Below are positions 29,341 to 44,500 of a stretch of DNA of 64,000 bases, piece by piece (the stretch's first letter is position 1; each line of letters starts with the position of its first letter). The translations under genes and the position numbers were made by a program. This DNA is from Eledone cirrhosa (taxonomy: Eukaryota > Mollusca > Cephalopoda > Octopoda > Eledonidae), in assembly GCA_964016885.1 (NCBI GenBank), contig OZ024742.1, positions 360,199,936 through 360,263,935 on the forward strand, read 5' to 3'. The notes beneath the pieces are model-generated. The model made no database searches and was not told where the DNA came from. It saw only the letters and a program-made list of their open reading frames with translations.

Positions 29341-31480
29341 CTATATAGTGGTGAAACAGCCAGTCACCCATACACAGTATCTCTCTTCCATACTACCTCA
29401 TCAACGACTATATAGTGGTGATAGAGCCACTCACCCATACACAGTATCTCTCTTCTATAACACCCCATCAACGTCTATATAATGGTGACGCATCCAGTCA
29501 CCTATACTCAGTATCTCTCTTCTATAACACCCCATCAACGTCTATATAGTGGTGAAACAGCCAGTCACCCATTCACAGTAGCTCTCTTCTATAACACCCC
29601 ATCAACGTCTATATAGTGGTGACACATCCAGTCACCTATACACAGTATCATTCTTCTATAACACCCCATCAACGTCTATATAGTGGTGAAACATCCAGTC
29701 ACCCATACACAGTATCTCTCTTCTATAACACCCCATCAACGTCTATATAGTGGTGAAACAGCCAGTCACCCAAACACAGTATCTCTCTTCTATAATACCA
29801 CATCAACGTCTATATAGTGGTGAAACAGCCAGTCACCCATTCACAGTATCTCTGTTCTATAACACCCCATCAACATCTATATAGTGGTGTCACATCAAGT
29901 CACCTATACACAGTATCTCTCTTCTATAACATCCCATCAACGTTTATATAGTGGTGAAACAGCCAGTCACCCATACACAGTATCTCTCTTCTATAACACC
30001 CCATCAACGTCTATGTAGTGGTGAAACAACCAGTCACCCATACACCATATCTCTCTTCTATAATACCCCATCAACGTCTATATAGTGGTGACACATCCAG
30101 TCACCTATACACAGTATCTCTCTTCTATAACACCCCATCAACGTCTATATATTGGTGAAACAGCCAGTCACCCATACACAGTATCTCTGTTCTATTATAC
30201 CCCATCAACGTCTATATAATGGTGACGCATCCAGTCACCTATACACAGTATCTCTCTTCTATAACACCCCATCAACGTCTATATAGTGGTGAAACAACCA
30301 GTCACCCATACACCATATCTCTCTTCTATAATACCCCTTCAACGTCTATATAGTGGTGACACATCCAGTCACCTATACACAGTATCTCTCTTCTATAACA
30401 CCCCATTGACGTCTATATAGTGGTGAAACAGCCAGTCACCCATACACAGTATCTCTCTTCTATAACACCACATCAACGTCTAAATAGTGGTGACGCATCC
30501 AGTCACCCATACACAGTATCTCTCTGCTATAACACCCAATCAACGACTATATAGTGGTCACACATCCAGGCACCCATACATAGTATCTCTCTTCTATAAC
30601 ACCCCATCAACGTCTATATAGTGGTGAAACAGCCAGTCACGCATACACAGTATCTCTCTTCTATAACACCCCATCAACGTCTATATAGTGGTGAAACAGC
30701 CAGTCACCCATACACAGTATCTCTCTTCCATACTACCTCATCAACGACTATATAGTGGTGATAGAGCCACTCACCCATACACAGTATCTCTCTTCTATAA
30801 CACCCCATCAACGTCTATATAATGGTGACGCATCCAGTCACCTATACTCAGTATCTCTCTTCTATAACACCCCATCAACGTCTATATAGTGGTGAAACAG
30901 CCAGTCACCCATTCACAGTATCTCTCTTCTATAACACCCCATCAACGTCTATATAGTGGTGACACATCCAATCACCTATACACAGTATCATTCTTCTATA
31001 ACACCCCATCAACGTCTATATAGTGGTGAAACATCCAGTCACCCATACACAGTATCTCTCTTCTATAACACCCCATCAACGTCTATATAGTGGTGAAACA
31101 GCCAGTCACCCAAACACAGTATCTCTCTTCTATAATACCACATCAACGTCTATATAGTGGTGAAACAGCCAGTCACCCATTCACAGTATCTCTGTTCTAT
31201 AACACCCCATCAACATCTATATAGTGGTGTCACATCAAGTCACCTATACACAGTATCTCTCTTCTATAACATCCCATCAACGTTTATATAGTGGTGAAAC
31301 AGCCAGTCACCCATACACAGTATCTCTCTTCTATAACACCCCATCAACGTCTATGTAGTGGTGAAACAACCAGTCACCCATACACCATATCTCTCTTCTA
31401 TAATACCCCATCAACGTCTATATAGTGGTGACACATCCAGTCACCTATACACAGTATCTCTCTTCTATAACACCCCATTG
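28801..31480 (+). repeat. Tandem duplication of 20 monomers (1,340 bp)
   Basis: Copy 1 is 28,801-30,140 and copy 2 is 30,141-31,480. The rare gtatctctgttctattatacc is at 28,841 and 30,181, and the rare cgtttatatagtgg is at 29,941 and 31,281, both 1,340 bp apart (20x67). Differences are few: gctctcttc near 29,581 against tctctcttc, and cagtcacc near 29,629 against caatcacc. It overlaps the end of the 40-monomer duplication and must postdate it. Confidence 0.87.
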
Positions 31481-32159
31481 ACGTCTATATAGTGGTAAAA
31501 CAGCCAGTCACCCATTCACAGTATCTCTGTTCTATAACACCCCATCAACATCTATATAGTGGTGTCACATCAAGTCACCTATACACAGTATCTCTCTTCT
31601 ATAACACCCCATCAACGTCTATATAGTGGTGAAACATCCAGTCACCCATACACAGTATCTCTCTTCTATAACACCCCTTCAACGTCTATATAGTGGTGAA
31701 ACATCCAGTCACCCATACACAGTATCTCTCTTCTATAACACCACATCAACGTCTATATAGTGGTGACACATCCAGTCACCTATACACAGTATGTCTCTTC
31801 TATAATACCCCATTCACGTCTATATAGTGGTGACACATCCAGTCACCCATACACAGTATCTCTCTTCTATAACACCCCATCAACGTCTATATAGAGGCAA
31901 CATATCCAGTCACCTATACACAGTATCTCTCTTCTATAACACCCCATCAACGTCTATATAGTGGTGAAACAGCCAGGCACCCATACACAGTATCTCACTT
32001 CTATAACACCCCATCAACGTCTATATAGTGGTGACACATCCAGTCACCTATACACAGTATCTCTCTTCTATAACACCCCATCGACGTCTATATAGTGGTG
32101 AAAGAGCCAGTCACCCATACACAGTATCTCTCTTCTATAACACTCCATCAACGTCTATA

Positions 32160-33835
32160 TAGTGGTGAAACAGCCAGTCACCCATACACAGTATCTCTCT
32201 TCTATAACACCCCATCAACGTCTATATAGAGGTGAAACATCCAGTCACCTATACACAGTATGTCTCTTCTATAATACCCATCAACGTCTATATAGTGGTG
32301 AAACATCCCGTCACCCATACACAGTATCTCTCTTCTATAACACCGAATCAACGTCTATATAGTGGTGACACATCCAGTCACCCATACACAGTATCTCTCT
32401 TCTATAACACCCCATCAACGTCTATATAATGGTGACGCATCCAGTCACCTATACACAGTATCTCTCTTCTATAACACCCCATCAACGTCTATGTAGTGGT
32501 GAAACATCCAGTCACCCATACACAGTATCTCTCTTCTATAACACCCCATCAACGTCTATATAGTGGTGACACATCCAGTCACCTATACACAGTATGTCTC
32601 TTCTATAATACCCCATTCACGTCTATATAGTGGTGACACATCCAGTCACCCATACACAGTATCTCTCTTCTATAACACCCCATCAACGTCTATATATTGG
32701 CAACACATCCAATCACCTATACACAGTATCTCTCTTCTATAACACCCCATCGACGTCTATATATTGGTGAAACAGCCAGTCACCCATACACAGTATCTCT
32801 CTTCTGTAACACTCCATCAACGTCTATATAGTGGTGAAACAGCCTGTCACCCATACATAGTATCTCTCTTCTATAACACCCCATCAACGTCTATATAGTG
32901 GTGAAACATCCAGTCACCTATACACAGTATCTCTCTTCTATAACACCCCATCAACGTCTATATAGTGGTGAAAAAGCCAGTCACCCATACACAGTATCTC
33001 TCTGCTATAACACCCAATCAACGACTATATAGTGGTCACACATCCAGGCACCCATACATTGTATCTCTCTTCTATAACACCCCATCAACGTCTATATAGT
33101 GGTGAAACAGCCAGTCACGCATACACAGTATCTCTCTTCTATAACACCCCATCAACGTCTATATAGTGGTGAAACATCCAGTCACCCATACACAGTATCT
33201 CTCTTCTATAACACCACATCAACGTCTATATAGTGGTGACACATCCAGTCACCTATACACAGTATGTCTCTTCTATAATACCCCATTCACGTCTATATAG
33301 TGGTGAAACAGCCAGGCACCCATACACAGTATCTCACTTCTATAACACCCCATCAACGTCTATATAGTGGTGACACATCCAGTCACCCATACACAGTATC
33401 TCTCTTCTATAACACTCCATCAACGTCTATATAGTGGTGAAACAGCCAGTTACCCATACACAGTATCTCTCTTCTATAACACCCCATCGACGTCTATATA
33501 TTGGTGAAACAGCCAGTCACCCATACACAGTATCTCTCTTCTATAACACCCATCAACGTATATATAGTGGTGAAACAGCCAGTCCCCCATGCACAGTATC
33601 TCTCTTCTATAACACCCCATCAACGTCTATATAGAGGTGAAACATCCAGTCACCTATACACAGTATGTCTCTTCTATAATACCCATCAACGTCTATATAG
33701 TGGTGAAACATCCAGTCACCCATACACAGTATCTCTCTTCTATAACACCGAATCAACGTCTATATAGTGGTGACACATCCAGTCACCCATACACAGTATC
33801 TCTCTTCTATAACACCCCATCAACGTCTATATAAT
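32160..33835 (+). repeat. Duplicated block with 66-bp monomers (about 21 monomers)
   Basis: A distinctive pair, ctatatagaggtgaaacat followed by a 66-bp monomer ending ataatacccatcaac (one c lost), occurs at about 32,221 and 33,626. The offset of 1,405 is 21x67 minus 2, the two missing bases being single-base deletions at about 32,278 and 33,548. The same pair with the same private changes recurs near 49,505 (15,878 bp from the 33.6 kb copy). The three copies also share an accgaatcaacg monomer next in line, so they descend from one ancestral block. Confidence 0.8.
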
Positions 33836-35514
33836 GGTGACGCATCCAGTCACCTATACACAGTATCTCTCTTCTATAACACCCCATCAACGTCTATGTA
33901 GTGGTGAAACATCCAGTCACCCATACACAGTATCTCTCTTCTATAACACCCCATCAACGTCTATATAGTGGTGACACATCCAGTCACCTATACACAGTAT
34001 GTCTCTTCTATAATACCCCATTCACGTCTATATAGTGGTGACACATCCAGTCACCCATACACAGTATCTCTCTTCTATAACACCCCATCAACGTCTATAT
34101 ATTGGCAACACATCCAATCACCTATACACAGTATCTCTCTTCTATAACACCCCATCGACGTCTATATAGTGGTGAAACAGCCAGTCACCCATACACAGTA
34201 TCTCTCTTCTGTAACACTCCATCAACGTCTATATAGTGGTGAAACAGCCTGTCACCCATACATAGTATCTCTCTTCTATAACACCCCATCAACGTCTATA
34301 TAGTGGTGAAACATCCAGTCACCTATACACAGTATCTCTCTTCTATAACTCCCCATCAACGTCTATATAGTGGTGAAAAAGCCAGTCACCCATACACAGT
34401 ATCTCTCTGCTATAACACCCAATCAACGACTATATAGTGGTCACACATCCAGGCACCCATACATAGTATCTCTCTTCTATAACACCCCATCAACGTCTAT
34501 ATAGTGGTGAAACAGCCAGTCACGCATACACAGTATCTCTCTTCTATAACACCCCATCAACGTCTATATAGTGGTGAAACAGCCAGTCACCCATATACAG
34601 TATCTCTCTTCCATACTACCTCATCAACGACTATATAGTGGTGATAGAGCCACTCACCCATACACAGTATCTCTCTTCTATAACACCCCATCAACGTCTA
34701 TATAATGGTGACGCATCCAGTCACCTATACTCAGTATCTCTCTTCTATAACACCCCATCAACGTCTATATAGTGGTGAAACAGCCAGTCACCCATTCACA
34801 GTATCTCCCTTCTATAACACCCCATCAACATCTATATAGTGGTGTCACATCAAGTCACCTATACACAGTATCTCTCTTCTATAACACCCCATCAACGTCT
34901 ATATAGTGGTGAAACATCCAGTCACCCATACACAGTATCTCTCTTCTATAACACCCCATTAACGTCTATATAGTGGTGAAACATCCAGTCACCCATACAC
35001 AGTATCTCTCTTCTAAAACACCACATCAACGTCTATATAGTGGTGACACATCCAGTCACCTATACACAGCATGTCTCTTCTATAATACCCCATTCACGTC
35101 TATATAGTGGTGACACATCCAGTCACCCATACACAGTATCTCTCTTCTATAACACCCCATCAACGTCTATATAGTGGCAACACATCCAGTCACCTATACA
35201 CAGTATCTCTCTTCTATAACACCCCATCAACGTCTATATAGTGGTGAAAAAGCCAGGCACCCATACACAGTATCTCTCTTCTATAACACCCCATCAACGT
35301 CAATATAGTGGTGACGCATCCAGTCACCCATACACAGTATCTCTCTTCTATAACACCCCATCAACGTCTATATACTGATGAAACAGCCAGTCACCCATAC
35401 ACAGTATCTCTCTTCTATAACACACCATCAACGTCTATATAGTGGTGAAACAGCCAGTCACCTGTACACAGTATCTCTCTTCTATAACACCCCATTGACG
35501 TCTATATAGTGGTG

Positions 35515-38500
35515 AAACAGCCAGTCACCCATACACAGTATCTCTCTTCTATAACACCACATCAACGTCTATATAGTGGTGACGCATCCAGTCACCCATA
35601 CACAGTATCTCTCTTCTATAACACCCCATCAACGTCTATATAGTGGTGAAGCATCCAGTCACCCATAAACATTATCTCTCTTCTATAACACCCAATCAAC
35701 GACTATATAGTGGTCACACATCCAGTCACCCATACATAGTATCTCTCTTCTATAACACCCCATCAACGTCTATATAGTGGTGAAACAGCCAGTCACGCAT
35801 ACACAGTATCTCTCTTCTATAACACCCTATCAACGTCTATATAGTGGTGAAACAGCCAGTCACCCATACACAGTATCTCTCTTCCATACTACCTCATCAA
35901 CGACTATATAGTGGTGATACAGCCACTCACCCATACACAGTATCTCTCTTCTATAACACCCCATCAACGTCTATATAATGGTGACGCATCCAGTCACCTA
36001 TACTCAGTATCTCTCTTCTATAACACCCCTTCAACGTCTATATAGTGGTGAAACAGCCAGTCACCCATTCACAGTATCTCTCTTCTATAACACCCCATCA
36101 ACGTCTATATAGTGGTGACACATCCAGTCACCTATACACAGTATCATTCTTCTATAACACCCCATCAACGTCTATATAGTGGTGAAACATCCAGTCACCC
36201 ATACACAGTATCTCTCTTCTATAACACCCCATCAACGTCTATATAGTGGTGAAACAGCCAGTCACCCAAACACAGTATCTCTCTTCTATAATACCACATC
36301 AACGTCTATATAGTGGTGAAACAGCCAGTCACCCATTCACAGTATCTCTGTTCTATAACACCCCATCAACATCTATATAGTGGTGAAACAGCCAGTCACC
36401 TATACACAGTATCTCTCTTCTATAACACCCCATCAACGTCTATATAGTGGTGAAACAGCCAGTCACCCATACACAGTATCTCTCTTCTATAACCACCCAT
36501 CAACGTCTATATAGTGGTGACGCATCCAGTCACCCATACACAGTATCTCTCTTCTATAACACCCCATCAACGTCTATATAGTAGTGAAACAGCCAGTCAC
36601 ACAAACACAGTATCTCTCTTCTATAATACCCCATCAACGTCTATATAGTGGTGAAACAGCCAGTCACCCATTCACAGTATCTCTGTTCTATAACACCCCA
36701 TCAACATCTATATAGTGGTGTCACATCAAGTCACCTATACACAGTATCTCTCTTCTATAACATCCCATCAACGTCTATATAGTGGTAAAACAGCCAGTCA
36801 CCCATACACAGTATCTCTCTTCTATAACACACCATCAACGTCTATGTAGTGGTGAAACAACCAGATACCCATACACCATATCTCTCTTCTATAATACCCC
36901 ATCAACGTCTCTATAGTGGTGACACATCCAGTCACCTATACACAGTATCTCTCTTCTATAACACCCCATTGACGTCTATATAGTGGTGAAACAGCCAGTC
37001 ACCCATTCACAGTATCTCTGTTCTATAACACCCCATCAACATCTATATAGTGGTGTCACATCAAGTCACCTATACACAGTATCTCTCTTCTATAACACCC
37101 CATCAACGTCTATATAGTGGTGAAAAAGCCAGGCACCCATACACAGTATCTCTCTTCTATAACACCCCATCAACGTCTATATAGTGGCAACACATCCAGT
37201 CACCTATACACAGTATCTCTCTTTTATAACACCCCATCAACGTCTATATAGTGGTGAAAAAGCCAGGCACCCATACACAGTATCTCTCTTCTATAACACC
37301 CCATCAACGTCTATATAGTGGCAACACATCCAGTCACCTATACACAGTATCTCTCTTCTATAACACCCCATCAACGTCTATATAGTGGTGAAAAAGCCAG
37401 GTACCCATACACAGTATCTCTCTTCTATTATACCCCATCAACGTCTATATAATGGTGACGCATCCAGTCACCTATACACAGTATCTCTCTTCTATAACAC
37501 GCCATCAACGTCTATATACTGATGAAACAGCCAGTCACCCATACACAGTATCTCTCTTCTATTATACCCCATCAACGTCTATATAATGGTGACGCATCCA
37601 GTCACCCATACACAGTATCTCTCTTCTATAACACACCATCAACGTCTATATAGTGGTGAAACAGCCAGTCACCTATACACAGTGTCCCTCTTCTATAATA
37701 CTCCATCAACGTCTATATAGTGGTGAAACAGCCAGTCACCCATACACAGTATCTCTCTTCTATTATACCCCATCAACGTCTATATAATGGTGACGCATCC
37801 AGTCACCTATACACAGTATCTCTCTTCTATAACACCCCATCAACGTCTATATATTGGTGAAACAGCCAGTCACCCATACACAGTATCTCTCTTCTATAAC
37901 ACCACATCAACGTCTATATAGTGGTGACGCATCCAGTCACCCATACACAGTATCTCTCTTCTATAACACCCCATCAACGTCTATATAGTGGTGAAGCATC
38001 CAGTCACCCATAAACATTATCTCTCTTCTATAACACCCAATCAACGACTATATAGTGGTCACACATCCAGTCACCCATACATAGTATCTCTCTTCTATAA
38101 CACCCCATCAACGTCTATATAGTGGTGAAACAGCCAGTCACGCATACACAGTATCTCTCTTCTATAACACCCTATCAACGTCTATATAGTGGTGAAACAG
38201 CCAGTCACCCATACACAGTATCTCTCTTCCATACTACCTCATCAACGACTATATAGTGGTGATACAGCCACTCACCCATACACAGTATCTCTCTTCTATA
38301 ACACCCCATCAACGTCTATATAATGGTGACGCATCCAGTCACCTATACTCAGTATCTCTCTTCTATAACACCCCTTCAACGTCTATATAGTGGTGAAACA
38401 GCCAGTCACCCATTCACAGTATCTCTCTTCTATAACACCCCATCAACGTCTATATAGTGGTGACACATCCAGTCACCTATACACAGTATCATTCTTCTAT

Positions 38501-40240
38501 AACACCCCATCAACGTCTATATAGTGGTGAAACATCCAGTCACCCATACACAGTATCTCTCTTCTATAACACCCCATCAACGTCTATATAGTGGTGAAAC
38601 AGCCAGTCACCCAAACACAGTATCTCTCTTCTATAATACCACATCAACGTCTATATAGTGGTGAAACAGCCAGTCACCCATTCACAGTATCTCTGTTCTA
38701 TAACACCCCATCAACATCTATATAGTGGTGAAACAGCCAGTCACCTATACACAGTATCTCTCTTCTATAACACCCCATCAACGTCTATATAGTGGTGAAA
38801 CAGCCAGTCACCCATACACAGTATCTCTCTTCTATAACCACCCATCAACGTCTATATAGTGGTGACGCATCCAGTCACCCATACACAGTATCTCTCTTCT
38901 ATAACACCCCATCAACGTCTATATAGTAGTGAAACAGCCAGTCACACAAACACAGTATCTCTCTTCTATAATACCCCATCAACGTCTATATAGTGGTGAA
39001 ACAGCCAGTCACCCATTCACAGTATCTCTGTTCTATAACACCCCATCAACATCTATATAGTGGTGTCACATCAAGTCACCTATACACAGTATCTCTCTTC
39101 TATAACATCCCATCAACGTCTATATAGTGGTAAAACAGCCAGTCACCCATACACAGTATCTCTCTTCTATAACACACCATCAACGTCTATGTAGTGGTGA
39201 AACAACCAGATACCCATACACCATATCTCTCTTCTATAATACCCCATCAACGTCTCTATAGTGGTGACACATCCAGTCACCTATACACAGTATCTCTCTT
39301 CTATAACACCCCATTGACGTCTATATAGTGGTGAAACAGCCAGTCACCCATTCACAGTATCTCTGTTCTATAACACCCCATCAACATCTATATAGTGGTG
39401 TCACATCAAGTCACCTATACACAGTATCTCTCTTCTATAACACCCCATCAACGTCTATATAGTGGTGAAAAAGCCAGGCACCCATACACAGTATCTCTCT
39501 TCTATAACACCCCATCAACGTCTATATAGTGGCAACACATCCAGTCACCTATACACAGTATCTCTCTTTTATAACACCCCATCAACGTCTATATAGTGGT
39601 GAAAAAGCCAGGCACCCATACACAGTATCTCTCTTCTATAACACCCCATCAACGTCTATATAGTGGCAACACATCCAGTCACCTATACACAGTATCTCTC
39701 TTCTATAACACCCCATCAACGTCTATATAGTGGTGAAAAAGCCAGGTACCCATACACAGTATCTCTCTTCTATTATACCCCATCAACGTCTATATAATGG
39801 TGACGCATCCAGTCACCTATACACAGTATCTCTCTTCTATAACACGCCATCAACGTCTATATACTGATGAAACAGCCAGTCACCCATACACAGTATCTCT
39901 CTTCTATTATACCCCATCAACGTCTATATAATGGTGACGCATCCAGTCACCCATACACAGTATCTCTCTTCTATAACACACCATCAACGTCTATATAGTG
40001 GTGAAACAGCCAGTCACCTATACACAGTGTCCCTCTTCTATAATACTCCATCAACGTCTATATAGTGGTGAAACAGCCAGTCACCCATACACAGTATCTC
40101 TCTTCTATTATACCCCATCAACGTCTATATAATGGTGACGCATCCAGTCACCTATACACAGTATCTCTCTTCTATAACACCCCATCAACGTCTATATATT
40201 GGTGAAACAGCCAGTCACCCATACACAGTATCTCTCTTCT
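35515..40240 (+). repeat. Tandem duplication of 35 monomers (2,345 bp)
   Basis: Copy 1 is about 35,515-37,859 and copy 2 about 37,860-40,204. The rare ataaccacccatcaacg is at 36,491 and 38,836 (35x67 apart). The start matches at 35,516/37,861, and the match ends near 40,241, where the second copy has ctattatacc instead of ctataacacc. Private variants such as ctctcttttataac are shared near 37,218 and 39,563, so the copies have had little time to diverge. Confidence 0.87.
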
Positions 40241-41519
40241 ATTATACCCCATCAACGTCTATATAGTGGTGACACATCCAGTCACCTATACACAGTATCT
40301 CTCTTCTATAACACCCCATCAACGTCTATATATTGGTGAAACAGCCAGTCACCCATACACAGTATCTCTCTTCTATTATACCCCATCAACGTCTATATAA
40401 TGGTGACGCATCCAGTCACCTATACACAGTATCTCTCTTCTATAACACCCCATCAACGTCTATATAGTGGTGAAACAACCAGTCACCCATACACCATATC
40501 TCTCTTCTATAATACCCCTTCAAAGTCTATATAGTGGTGACACATCCAGTCACCTATACACAGTATCTCTCTTCTATAACACCCCATTGAGGTCTATATA
40601 GTGGTGAAAAAGCCAGTCACCCATACACAGTATCTCTCTTCTATAACCCCACATCAACGTCTAAATAGTGGTGACGCATCCAGTCACCCATACACAGTAT
40701 CTCTCTGCTATAACACCCAATCAACGACTATATAGTGGTCACACATCCAGGCACCCATACATAGTATCTCTCTTCTATAACACCCCATCAACGTCTATAT
40801 AGTGGTGAAACAGCCAGTCACGCATACACAGTATCTCTCTTCTATAACACCCCATCAACGTCTATATAGTGGTGAAACAGCCAGTCACCCATACACAGTA
40901 TCTCTCTTCCATACTACCTCATCAACGACTATATAGTGGTGATAGAGCCACTCACCCATACACAGTATCTCTCTTCTATAACACCCCATCAACGTCTATA
41001 TAATGGTGACGCATCCAGTCACCTATACTCAGTATCTCTCTTCTATAACACCCCATCAACGTCTATATAGTGGTGAAACATCCAGTCACCCATACACAGT
41101 ATCTCTCTTCTATAACACCCCATCAACGTCTATGTAGTGGTGAAACAACCAGATACCCATACACCATATCTCTCTTCTATAATACCCCATCAACGTCTAT
41201 ATAGTGGTGACACATCCAGTCACCTATACACAGTATCTCTCTTCTATAACACCCCATTGACGTCTATATAGTGGTGAAACAGCCAGTCACCCATTCACAG
41301 TATCTCTGTTCTATAACACCCCATCAACATCTATATAGTGGTGTCACATCAAGTCACCTATACACAGTATCTCTCTTCTATAACACCCCATCAACGTCTA
41401 TATAGTGGTGAAACATCCAGTCACCCATACACAGTATCTCTCTTCTATAACACCCCATCAACGTCTATATAGTGGTGAAACATCCAGTCACCCATACACA
41501 GTATCTCTCTTCTATAACA

Positions 41520-44500
41520 CCACATCAACGTCTATATAGTGGTGACACATCCAGTCACCTATACACAGCATGTCTCTTCTATAATACCCCATTCACGTCT
41601 ATATAGTGGTGACACATCCAGTCACCCATACACAGTATCTCTCTTCTATAACACCCCATCAACGTCTATATAGTGGCAACACATCCAGTCACCTATACAC
41701 AGTATCTCTCTTCTATAACACCCCATCAACGTCTATATAGTGGTGAAAAAGCCAGGCACCCATACACAGTATCTCTCTTCTATAACACCCCATCATCGTC
41801 AATATAGTGGTGACGCATCCAGTCACCCATACACAGTATCTCTCTTCTATAACACCCCATCAACGTCTATATACTGATGAAACAGCCAGTCACCCATACA
41901 CAGTATCTCTCTTCTATAACACACCATCAACGTCTATATAGTGGTGAAACAGCCAGTCACCTATACACAGTGTCCCTCTTCTATAATACTCCATCAACGG
42001 CTATATAGTGGTGAAACAGCCAGTCACCCATACACAGTATCTCTCTTCTATTATACCCCATCAACGTCTATATAATGGTGACGCATCCAGTCACCTATAC
42101 ACAGTATCTCTCTTCTATAACACCCCATTGACGTCTATATAGTGGTGAAACAGCCAGTCACCCATACACAGTATCTCTCTTCTATAACACCACATCAACG
42201 TCTATATAGTGGTGACGCATCCAGTCACCCATACACAGTATCTCTCTTCTATAACACCCCATCAACGTCTATATAGTGGTGAAGCATCCAGTCACCCATA
42301 AACATTATCTCTCTTCTATAACACCCAATCAACGACTATATAGTGGTCACACATCCAGTCACCCATACATAGTATCTCTCTTCTATAACACCCCATCAAC
42401 GTCTATATAGTGGTGAAACAGCCAGTCACGCATACACAGTATCTCTCTTCTATAACACCCCATCAACGTCTATATAGTGGTGAAACAGCCAGTCACCCAT
42501 ACACAGTATCTCTCTTCCATACTACCTCATCAACGACTATATAGTGGTGATACAGCCACTCACCCATACACAGTATCTCTCTTCTATAACACCCCATCAA
42601 CGTCTATATAATGGTGACGCATCCAGTCACCTATACTCAGTATCTCTCTTCTATAACACCCCATCAACGTCTATATAGTGGTGAAACAGCCAGTCACCCA
42701 TTCACTGTATCTCTCTTCTATAACACCCCATCAACGTCTATATAGTGGTGACACATCCAGTCACCTATACACAGTATCATTCTTCTATAACACCCCATCA
42801 ACGTCTATATAGTGGTGAAACATCCAGTCACCCATACACAGTATCTCTCTTCTATAACACCCCATCAACGTCTATATAGTGGTGAAACAGCCAGTCACCC
42901 AAACACAGTATCTCTCTTCTATACTACCACATCAACGTTTATATAGTGGTGAAACAGCCAGTCACCCATTCACAGTATCTCTGTTCTATAACACCCCATC
43001 AACATCTATATAGTGGTGTCACATCAAGTCACCTATACACAGTATCTCTCTTCTATAACACCCCATCAACGTCTATATAGTGGTGAAACAGCCAGTCACC
43101 CATACACAGTATCTCTCTTCTATAACACCCCATCAACGTCTATATAGTGGTGAAACAGCCAGTCACCTATACACAGTATCTCTCTTCTATAACACCCCAT
43201 CAACGTCTATATAGTGGTGAAACAGCCAGTCACCCATACACACTATCTCTCTTCTATAACACCCCATCAACGTCTATATAGTGGTGAAACAGCCAGTCAC
43301 CTATACACAGTATCTCTCTTCTATAACACCCCATCAACGTCTATATAGTGGTGACGCATCCAGTCACCCATACACAGTATCTCTCTTCTATAACACCCCA
43401 TCAACGTCTATATACTGATGAAACAGCCAGTCACCCATACACAGTATCTCTCTTCTATAACACACCATCAACGTCTATATAGTGGTGAAACAGCCAGTCA
43501 CCAATACACAGTATCCCTCTTCTATAATACCCCATCAACGTCTATATAGTGGTGAAACAGCCAGTCACCCATACACAGTATTTCTCTTCTATTATACCCC
43601 ATCAACGTCTATATAATGGTGACGCATCCAGTCACGTATACACAGTATCTCTCTTCTATAACACCCCATCAACGTCTATATATTGGTGAAACAGCCAGTC
43701 ACCCATACACAGTATCTCTCTTCTATTATACCCCATCAACGTCTATATAATGGTGACGCATCCAGTCACCTATACACAGTATCTCTCTTCTATAACACCC
43801 CATCAACGTCTATATAGTGGTGAAACAACCAGTCACCCATACACCATATCTCTCTTCTATAATACCGCTTCAACGTCTATATAGTGGTGACACATCCAGT
43901 CACCTATACACAGTATCTCTCTTCTATAACACCCCATTGACGTCTATATAGTGGTGAAACAGCCAGTCACCCATACACAGTATCTCTCTTCTATAACACC
44001 CCATCAACGTCTATATAGTGGTGACACATCCAGTCACCTATACACAGCATGTCTCTTCTATAAAACCCCATTCACGTCTATATAGTGGTGACACATCCAG
44101 TCACCCATACACAGTATCTCTCTTCTATAACACCCCATCAACGTCTATATAGTGGCAACACATCCAGTCACCTATACACAGTATCTCTCTTCTATAACAC
44201 CCCATCAACGTCTATATAGTGGTGAAAAAGCCAGGCACCCATACACAGTATCTCTCTTCTATAACACCCCATCATCGTCAATATAGTGGTGACGCATCCA
44301 GTCACCCATACACAGTATCTCTCTTCTATAACACCCCATCAACGTCTATATACTGATGAAACAGCCAGTCACCCATACACAGTATCTCTCTTCTATAACA
44401 CACCATCAACGTCTATATAGTGGTGAAACAGCCAGTCACCTATACACAGTGTCCCTCTTCTATAATACTCCATCAACGGCTATATAGTGGTGAAACAGCC

